From NCBI RefSeq assembly GCF_000485595.1, contig NW_014577256.1:1-64000 (forward strand): 64,000 nt of DNA. Direction: 5' to 3'. The stretch's first letter is position 1, and the number at the start of each line of letters is the position of its first letter. Positions 56,440-64,000 of the stretch are shown in pieces. A program made the translations under genes and the position numbers. Source of the stretch: Priapulus caudatus (Eukaryota > Priapulida > Priapulimorpha > Priapulimorphida > Priapulidae). The notes beneath the pieces were generated by a model. That model searched no databases, was not told the DNA's origin, and saw nothing but the letters and a program-made list of their open reading frames with translations.

Positions 56440-56490
56440 TGTAGTACTACTAGTACTACTAGTACTACTACTAGTACTAGTACTAGTAGG
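56440..56490. repeat. (ACT/ACTAGT)n tract
   Basis: A run of AGTACT and ACTAGT words just 5' of the LRSAM1 start codon, similar to the tract at 27940-28010. It encodes the Ser/Thr run of an unlikely N-terminal extension. Confidence 0.85.
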
Positions 56491-56643
56491 GGGCCTAGAC
56501 ACGGATGTTCCCATCACCAAGTCGCTTTGGCTAAAAAGTAAAAGGAATAATAATAACGATTTTTATAAACAGAACACTCACATTGCTATATATCTGGGCC
56601 CAAGGATAGAGAACATGGGTCCCAATAAAACCAATGTGCCTAA

Positions 56644-56768
56644 CCACAGGCCCTTGGAGGCTCAAGTTTCGAAAAAGTATAAGTCTATATTAAGAGCGAA
56701 GCGGAAACCGCTTCGCTCTTAATATAGACTTATACTTTTTCGAAACTTGAGCCTCCAAGGGCCTGTGG
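56644..56768. repeat. Perfect palindrome, 61-bp arms, AAA loop
   Basis: 56644-56704 and 56708-56768 are exact reverse complements separated by AAA. It begins CCACAGGCCCTTGGAGGCTC. Perfect identity means either a very recent fold-back event, selection, or a sequencing/assembly fold-back artefact. Confidence 0.95.
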
Positions 56769-56811
56769 CCTAACCCTATCCCTAACCCTAACAACAATAA
56801 GTTTAACAGAG

Positions 56812-57050
56812 TGGCTATATGCCCGGCAGCCGGCATATATCTGACGGCTGCTGGGCACGGTCTTCGATTTCCTAAATGCCCGGCAGTTTTTAATTTTTAG
56901 TGTTATCTCAAGTAAACAAGGGTTAGGGTTAGAGTTAGGATTAGGGTTAGGGTTAGGGTTAGAGTTTTTGTTAGGGTTAGAGTTAGGGTTAGGAACTGCC
57001 GGGCATTTAGGAAAACGAAGACCGTGCCCGGCTGCCGGGCATATAGCAAC
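56812..57050. mobile_element. Nested inverted-repeat element with TTAGGG core
   Basis: The left arm starts GCTATATGCCCGGCAGCC and runs to about 56893, with an extra roughly 23-bp piece; the right arm is 56996-57050. The core (56928-56997) is GGGTTAGGGTTAG with GGGTTAGAG variants. It has the same plan as 46082-46460 but different arm sequence. Confidence 0.8.
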
Positions 57051-57194
57051 AGCGTAAGTTTAACCCTAACCATAACCCTAACCATGACTATTTTAGGCCT
57101 AACTTAGTAACTAACCTTTATATTGATATATTTATTATATTTATATTGATGTAAATGACATTGGTTTTATTGGGACCCATGTTCTCTATCCTTG

Positions 57195-58510
57195 AACCTA
57201 TATATGTATAGACGAGTGAGTCATTTGCTTATAAATGCACAAAGAATACAGAATAATACTATTTACCTACATAATTCTGACATCAGACATTCATGTTTAT
57301 TACACAACACTGACTTTCGAAATCTTGGATTTTTGGCTCTACGGTGCTGCTGATCGACGGTGCTGCCGCCGCTCTCGATTTTTCCTTTGCGCGTTTCAAA
57401 ACAGGGACTATACCTGCAAAAGTGTAACTACATGCCTACTTATACTTCAGTGGTATAGCTAATGACTTTTTGGTAACAATAACTGCCTACTTGGTCTAAC
57501 TGGAAGTCATAGAGAACGATGGTATCCTATCTTCTTCTATTCATAAATAAGAAACCTCTTCGGTCTGAACAATGTGTGTAAAAACTATCTACCTCATAAC
57601 CTCATAAGTGATAATCTTCAAAAGTCCTGGAGACTATAACGAAGATGGAGAGAGTGGATCAAGTCGGTAGATCCACACTGCGAATCGCAGCGGAAAAAGT
57701 TGTGAATTTGCTATTTACCAATTTACCTATTTACCTATTTATCTAATATATATTCTCAAAACATTGTGTGGCAACATTCCGGCAACGTATATAAATATTT
57801 TTTAAACTAACGTTTAATGTTGGAAATTAGACTGCATATAGAAATTTTATTATCATTACTATCACGCCGCAAGGGGATTAAATTTTTAATTTTTAATTGA
57901 TTGACCGTCACTCACACCACTAAACTAAAATAAAGGTGTATCTGTGAAGCCCGAGAAGCCAGAAGAAGTGAAAAAAATGACCACTTAGTACGAAGGATGG
58001 AGACCTGCATACCATCACTTCATACACAGACACGCACGCACGCACACACGTACATACACAAACGCATAGGTTCGCCTATGGCTTTTCTATGATTCCGTAC
58101 GCGCACGCGTATATTTTTTTATATATATTTTTTTATTTTTTTATTTCGATAATTAACAAAGCATACATTACATCGCTAACAGCATAAATAAACAAAATGC
58201 AGCTAGAAAATTATCGAGGATGAAAACACAAAAAGCGTGGCTCACAAAAGTGTTTTCCACCACAAAATATACGTGGAAAATGTCATTATATTTTGGCATA
58301 GGCCCCTATAAGGAATTACGACTGGAGCCAGTCGATAGCCATAGTTATCGACCCATGCAGGCGCATACAAGAACATGCGTGAATATATAATTTGTTAAAA
58401 TATTATGCGATTAAGTGCAAAAATGGTTTATAGTTGAAATCTAAATAAAATATGTTTATTATATACGTGTAAATGATTCAAAGTTATTTAGACGTCAATA
58501 GAAAGTCGCC
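57195..58510. other. No gene seen
   Basis: AT-rich, with a GCGCGTTTC patch at 57385 and (CACG)n-like words at 58030-58050. No family is recognised. Confidence 0.4.
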
Positions 58511-58829
58511 TATCAGGGGCGTAGATAGCGGGGGGGATGGGGGGGATGCATCCCCCCACTTATTGACGTGGGGGGGATGGCGTGTACAATCATCCCCCCC
58601 TACTTTCAGGAGGAAAATGGGGGATTCAAAATTTTCTGGGGGAGGACCCGCATACCCCCGCGGCCCCGCCTGTTTCTTACAACCCTCCTCGAAAACCTGC
58701 ATTGGCCACTGTCGAGCGTAACAAATTGGTCAAATTGAGCACCCCCACTTCAAAAATCGTTCCGCGGCGCCTGTAGAGTACTGCTAACAAAGATTATGAT
58801 TATGAATATTTGTATGCATATCAAAAGTC

Positions 58830-59125
58830 NNNNNNNNNNNNNNNNNNNNNNNNNNNNNNNNNNNNNNNNNNNNNNNNNNNNNNNNNNNNNNNNNNNNNNN
58901 NNNNNNNNNNNNNNNNNNNNNNNNNNNNNNNNNNNNNNNNNNNNNNNNNNNNNNNNNNNNNNNNNNNNNNNNNNNNNNNNNNNNNNNNNNNNNNNNNNNN
59001 NNNNNNNNNNNNNNNNNNNNNNNNNNNNNNNNNNNNNNNNNNNNNNNNNNNNNNNNNNNNNNNNNNNNNNNNNNNNNNNNNNNNNNNNNNNNNNNNNNNN
59101 NNNNNNNNNNNNNNNNNNNNNNNNN
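58830..59125. other. Assembly gap (296 N)
   Basis: A run of N. Open frames across it are artefacts. Confidence 1.
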
Positions 59126-59198
59126 GGGGGACACCCCCTCCAACACCCTTTGGATCCCAGAGGTTTAATAACACGCACCCCACCCTACACACACAACC

Positions 59199-60433
59199 AG
59201 TGGCAGATCCAGAAGAAAATTCTAGGAGGGCGAATCATGTGAGCTCAGGGCACGAAGTGCCCGGGGGGGGGAAAAAGAATTACCCTAGAATTCACAAAAT
59301 TGCACTTACAATATCAATTTTTTTTAATTCCCTCAAAAACGGCCATCTTGAAGGTTCTAAATTGCTAAAATCCAAGCGCTTCCGGGGGCTCCGCCCCCTG
59401 GACCCCACCCATTAAGGGCTTTGCGCCAAGGCGCTCACGGTGTGCGCTTATCGCGCACACTCTTCATATACATTGCGATGGAAGTAACAGCGAAATCATC
59501 CCCCCCCACAACTGAGGACCTGTCTACGCCACTGTCGCCTATAATATAATAGACTCGAACTTGATATAGACATCAATGAAGACACGTCTAATAATCGTCG
59601 TTTTACGTCATTCTGAGACGTTGTTTGCATGGCCATGAAGCGACAAGTGAAAGACGTCTAAAAGACGTTGCGTGTCTGCTGGGAACATATCATAAGAGTA
59701 AGCTTTCGAGATTACCTCTCTTCTTCAAGCTGACAGCAGAATGAAAACCAATGTTCGTTGTGGAACGTAATTAGATCGCTGTATAGACTTACTGTAAAGG
59801 GTTATGACAAGAATCTACAAGAAAAAGGCGTTCAGCAATTCTCTTAATACACTGGATAGATATTCGGGCTAATCACAGATATAAAATACAAGACAAGTAA
59901 TCTATTACTATTATAATAGTTCTCACACGTAATAGAAATTAGAACTTATATCGTCGTGTTTCAGATATGCCACTGCGAATGCTAGTGAGAATGTCACTGT
60001 GTGCTGTTGCACTGGGTTGACATTGGGTAGCCACAACCAGTGGCGTAGACAGGTCCTCAGTTGTGGAGGGGGGGGGATGATTTTGCTGTTACTTCAATCG
60101 CAAAGTATACGAAGCGTGTGTGCGCGTAGCGCACACCGCGAGCGCATTGGCGCGGAGCCCTAAACGGGAGGGGTCCAGGGGCCCGCCCTAGGGCCCCTGG
60201 CGGGCTGCAGGGGCAGAGCCCTTGCCCGTGGTCTAGGGGACTGAGCCCCCGAAAGCTCTTGGATTTTAGCAATTTAGAACCTTCAAGATGGGCGTTTTTG
60301 AGGGAATTAAAAAAAAAAGAAATTGTAAGTGCAATATTTGTGAATTCTACGGATATTTTTTTCTTTGGATCCCAGAGGTTTAATAACACGCAACCCCCCC
60401 CCCACACACACACAACCAGTGGCGGTCCAGAAG
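59199..60433. mobile_element. Fold-back pair with CCAGTGGC termini
   Basis: 59199-59533 begins CCAGTGGCAGATCCAGAAG and ends GTCTACGCCACTG. The same unit is inverted at about 60036-60433 (CCAGTGGCGTAGACAGGTC to GAGCTCAAGGG). Each unit has G- or C-runs and a GCGCACAC hairpin. A third partial unit is at 62040-62170. Non-coding MITE-like family. Confidence 0.7.
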
Positions 60434-61459
60434 TGGATTCTAGGGGGGCAATCATGCGAGCTCAAGGGAACGAAGCGCCAGAGGGGGGGGATCCCTCCCA
60501 CTGTGTGGAATTGTTAAAAAGTTGCAATCTAAAAGCAATCAATTTTGGTCATCTTTATCATAAAATATCAGGAGATTTTTCCTCCTTCAGGGGGGTGTTC
60601 GCCTCCTGTTTAGGGGGGTCCGGAAGACCTCCCCCCGAAATGTTGTTGAAAATTACACCTCTTCTTGCACAATTTCCTGCACTCTGAGGCAGCATTATTA
60701 AACAATCTTCATCACAATAATATCACTGTTGAGTTGAGTATTTTTATCTTTGGGGACATCAAAAACTAAAATACTTACTACTAAATCTGTGCTATGTACA
60801 TGTCCTCACTGGGGTTACCAGTGCAGACTTACCTAGGCTAAAATAAAATTCTAGAGGGGGCGACCGCCCCACCCCCTGTGCTATAGACACCCCCCCCTGG
60901 ATCAGCCACTGACAACTACAGTACTGAAATCATCGCTCCCTGAAATTTTGATAAAACGTATATTTTACTGAGAACGCTAAAACTGCGCACGAAAAAGGAT
61001 GAGAAAAACAACCAGACTTGAACCAAAAATGCATATTTTCACCCTTTATACAAAATCGGGAATATACTTCCGGTCGGGTCTCAGCACCCCCATCCCCCAC
61101 CCCCCAAAAAACGTGTGATGAAGATCGATTTTTCCCATTCAATCCCCGTGAAAATCCAATATCCCAACTCTCAATAGGTCTATTCTAATTTTGAATGAAG
61201 CAAGGATTTAACTTTCGTGAGCTGTGATAAGATGTGATTTGGGGATTTTGAAAAAAAAATCGTATATAGGGAATGCGTCCAAAATTAACCGTCTGAGTTT
61301 TAGTAAAATAATGTCATTCTTGGAACGAGTTACAGACATTTTACAGTAGATGTATGTCACTTTCCATTTGTGTAATAATACATTGGGAGAGAATGAATAG
61401 CGATGACAGATTTGTAGATAAATGTTCAGTATTTATGTCTGTAAAATATGAAATTTGTC
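60434..61459. other. No gene seen
   Basis: G- and C-run-rich DNA with poly-C patches such as 60880-60900 and 61085-61110. No coding family. Confidence 0.4.
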
Positions 61460-61568
61460 CCTATTTTCCTCCTAAAAGTAGTGGGGGGGGATTGTACACG
61501 CCACCCCCACCTCAATAAGTGGGGGGGGGATATATTCTCCCATCCCCCTCGCTATCTATACGCCCCTG

Positions 61569-63342
61569 GCCCACAACCCCCTTATATCGCCGGTCTGATT
61601 GAAATGCTCTGCGACAGGGAAACCTCGTGAGTTGAACCAAATGGACACGCGATATTCGGATGTCGGGGTCAGGGGCTTGTACAGGGGGGGGAGTCTAGGG
61701 GGTCCGGACCCCCCCCCTGCTCGCGCAAAAAACGCATCTAAGGGGGTCTAATTTCAAAAAATCCCCCCTTTGCGTGCTCGCAACTTTGGTTTACAGTTAG
61801 ACCCCCCCCCCTGGTACAAATCCTGTACACGCCCCTGATTCAGTATACCTGTCTGTGCGACGGCGCTTAGTTTTGCCAGGGTCACAGGCTGCTGCATTTA
61901 TATCTGCGCAATTGAGACGGTTTGATGATCTTTGATGTGCGAGCGAAAACATCCCGTATTATGTTTTCCTACGCTGTACTTTTATGGTTGATATTATGGG
62001 TGTGAACCCGGTTGGCTTGCAGTGTCACCAGCAGTGCATACCAGTGGCGCATCCAGAAGTGAATTCTAAGGGGGGGGGGCAAATCATGCGAGCTCAAGGG
62101 CCGAAGCGCCCGAGGGGGAGGGTGTTAGGCTAAAATACCCTTGCCCTGAAAATTCTAGGGGGCGGCCGCTCCCTGTGCGAGACTAAACTCTGCTAGAGAC
62201 GATGCTGTGCGAGACAAACTCTGCTAGAGACGATGCTATCACGGAGATTTTCCTCCTCGGTATAGGAGCATATTGATTTTTTATTGAAAATGCGTCCGTA
62301 CGTGGCGGTATCATTTTAGACAATTTTGTAAATACCAATTGTCTATGACTATAACTTTGGTGCGTAATAGAATTTAGACAGAATAGAAGGGTACGTGATA
62401 GTTGAGAACTATAATGGACAGCCTTTTGTGGTTTCTCTCTCACAGTCTGTTCTGGTGTATATTTAACGACTCACGACTGAAAGGCAGAACGTCCGTAAGC
62501 ACGATAGCCCCGTGGTTGGAACTTCGAAGCATCCCATCAAATTAGAAGCGTTTACCTGAAAAGCGGCCGATTAACTATATATTTTTTCGAACGCATAAAC
62601 TCTAAATGAGGTAGGCTAGTATTACGTAATAGTATATTAGAGTTGAGAAGATATAGGATAAGAATAATAGGACTTGGTGTCAGGCGGGTTGTAAAAGACA
62701 CAGGTCAGCATGCATGCAGGTTAATACCAGAGATAATAGCAATCATATCCAGAAAAGGTAGTCTATCGGCTTATGTCGCGTACGTAGCCCCTATGTGTAT
62801 ATTTCAGACAGAGGTAAAAAAACGTGGCATGGTCAATGGATCTATGCATGTCGGAGGGTTTCCTAGAAACAACTCTGCACATATCATCAATTAATTAATA
62901 TATAAGAAATAGATGTTGTGTAGCAGCGTACTACGCGTGCATTGCACTTGTAACATATGATTTACAGATCTAAAGGCTGGTTGTGGTCTCGGGAGAAAGC
63001 ACACGCGCTTAGGCGCGTGTGCGCGTGTCTTTGTCTCTCTGTGCAAGATGTGACTATACACTGTGTGCAAGTTATTAAAGTTTGTTCAGTTTAATACACA
63101 CGTTTGGATTTCTACTTCATCATTTCAACATGAACTCTTAATTCAATGTTACACACTAGTCAATTGACACCCCCACCCCCGACCCCCGGGACGGGTGGGG
63201 GAATTAACGGGGATATGCAGGGGATTTAACGCGCATTTAACAGCGTAAATTCCCCGGGGGCGGGGAATTTAATGCGTACCTTGAATAGCGGGGCATAGGG
63301 CCTATATATAGCGGGGGATTTAACGCTGAACCGTTAAACAAG
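61569..63342. other. No gene recognised; partial repeats
   Basis: Contains the third CCAGTGGCGCATCCAGAAG unit (62040-62170), a 34-bp direct repeat of CTCTGCTAGAGACGATGCT (near 62190 and 62220), and a G-rich block at 63165-63260 just upstream of the gene candidate at 63343. Confidence 0.45.
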
Positions 63343-63769
63343 ATGGCGGAACTCGTGCAAAAGAAAGTAAGTTCAAATCTTTAGGAATCTTTAATTTATT
63401 GTAATATACCCGACCATCCGCAGTATTTGATGTCTTTTATGAGAGAGTTTAAGGGTCTAAGATTTAGAATTTATTTGGATTACCTGTATTTGCGAGCTAT
63501 TTCGATATGAAATGATATAAACATGTGAGTTTGCGTTCTGTATGTCAGACGAATTCGTTTTGTATTGTAGATTCTCTTTCAATATGGAGAGCAGAGAAAG
63601 GTATTAGATATAGGAGATGAAACATTAGCTGAGTTAAATAGGTTACTCCGAAGCGATTTTAATATCGCTAGAGAAGAGGGAAATATCGTCTTGCAACGGT
63701 TTGATGAGACATAGAGTGAGTGGCTAGACATTGCCGAAGAGGAAGAGCTTGACGACAGAGCTAAAATAC
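63343..63769 (+). CDS. Two-exon gene candidate, unknown function
   Basis: ATG at 63343 in a good context (AAGATGG) opens a short exon (63343-63366, MAELVQKK) with a GTAAGT donor. The next exon starts after TATTGTAG at 63571 in the same phase and reads ILFQYGEQRKVLDIGDETLA, ELNRLLRSDFNI, and so on. A TAG at 63712-63714 stops it after 55 codons. Past that stop the same frame continues SEWLDIAEEEELDDRAKI to a possible donor at 63770, which looks coding. So the TAG may be a read error or a pseudogene mutation, or the short form may be real. The pattern recalls PB1-like N-terminal modules of uncharacterised animal proteins, but this is only a resemblance. Confidence 0.5.
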
Positions 63770-63796
63770 GTGACCGTGAAAAGGACTCAGGATGAC

Positions 63797-64000
63797 AAAT
63801 TTGGGGGTCAAGGGTCAAAGGTCAAGATGTGTAAACGGAGGGGGAATATTTCCCCCTTAACTTAAGGTATAGGAGGAAATACGGAATTGCGGCACAAATC
63901 TGAACGGCTCGACCTATGCTCTTAATATTCGGTGTATAGTGTGATGGGCAGGAAACCCATCATCAGTGCGCGAAATTGGAGGTCACAGGTCAAAGGGCAG
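63797..64000 (-). repeat. Dispersed repeat family B, fragment
   Basis: Reverse complement of part of 41528-42040 (GGTCAAAGGTCAAG, then CGGCACAAATCTGAACGGCTC). It runs off the window. Confidence 0.75.

Larger units (their letters stand above)
56601..57194. mobile_element. Inverted-repeat element with telomere-like units and nested element
   Basis: Perfect 37-bp terminal inverted repeats: 56601-56637 (begins CAAGGATAGAGAACATGGG) and 57158-57194. Inside are a 61-bp-arm palindrome (56644-56768), CCCTAA-type runs (56770-56792, 57063-57083), and a second inverted-repeat element (56812-57050) with a TTAGGG core. A related right end is at 28257-28345. It lies upstream of LRSAM1. Confidence 0.85.
58512..61568. 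mobile_element. G-rich inverted ends about 3 kb apart, starting CAGGGGCGTA
   Basis: 58512-58622 (CAGGGGCGTAGATAGCGGGG..GGCGTGTACAATC..AGGAGGAAAAT) has an inverted copy at about 61460-61568. They may be the two ends of one element or two members of a family. A gap of 296 N (58830-59125) and another inverted pair (59199-60433) lie between. Confidence 0.6.

Noticed and set aside
56383-56520. Upstream in-frame Met of LRSAM1 at 56520
   Set aside because: The added residues are a Ser/Thr run from an ACTAGT microsatellite, while MPIFKKKK matches the conserved N-terminus.

Overview
This is 64 kb of animal (metazoan) nuclear DNA, dominated by transposable elements. The evidence is two intron-rich genes with clear animal orthologues (a POLE3-type histone-fold gene and a complete 22-exon LRSAM1-type RING E3 ligase gene), GT-AG introns, TTAGGG-type repeats, and remnants of Ty3/gypsy, Penelope-like and Helitron elements plus many fold-back elements. 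An invertebrate is likely but the phylum cannot be told from the sequence. The assembly is rough. There are three N runs (17181-17965, 35479-35503, 58830-59125) and three single Ns (380, 15886, 26573), each single N marking an abrupt sequence change. Repeat copies in the first 16 kb differ by many one-base indels, so frameshifts there may be sequence errors.

Positions 1-16000: a gypsy gag fragment; a 630-bp purine/pyrimidine inverted minisatellite; a gypsy element with two LTRs (3106-8764, minus strand) that lacks reverse transcriptase and RNase H; a roughly 1.4-kb duplicated segment (9619-11096 and 12771-14276) ending in Helitron 3' termini; and a second gypsy copy with the same RT/RNase H deletion (14279-15885). 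Positions 16000-30500: minisatellites, a Helitron helicase fragment, the best-preserved gypsy copy (20511-26342, minus strand; intact 1082-codon pol frame; gag-pol joined by a classic -1 frameshift signal with a foldable H-type pseudoknot), and plus-strand remnants of another gypsy lineage.

Positions 30500-34150: POLE3 exons on the plus strand (first exon not found), then a Penelope-like fragment encoding a GIY-YIG endonuclease between 110-bp inverted arms. Positions 34153-56382: LRSAM1 on the minus strand, convergent with POLE3. All 22 coding exons join in frame to about 740 codons (LRR, coiled coil, SAM, RING). Its introns hold a complete non-autonomous Helitron carrying a tRNA-Arg-like sequence, and several long inverted-repeat elements whose centres are tandem arrays, one of them of TTAGGG repeats. 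Positions 56400-64000: another telomere-repeat-cored inverted-repeat element, a perfect 61-bp-arm palindrome, a field of G-rich fold-back repeats, and a small two-exon gene candidate (63343-63769).

POLE3 works in DNA polymerase epsilon and the CHRAC remodeller, LRSAM1 in ubiquitination and endosomal sorting; nothing suggests they share a pathway. The best leads are the frameshift signal, the RT-less gypsy sublineage present in two copies, the Helitron with its tRNA-derived segment, and the tandem-repeat-cored fold-back elements.
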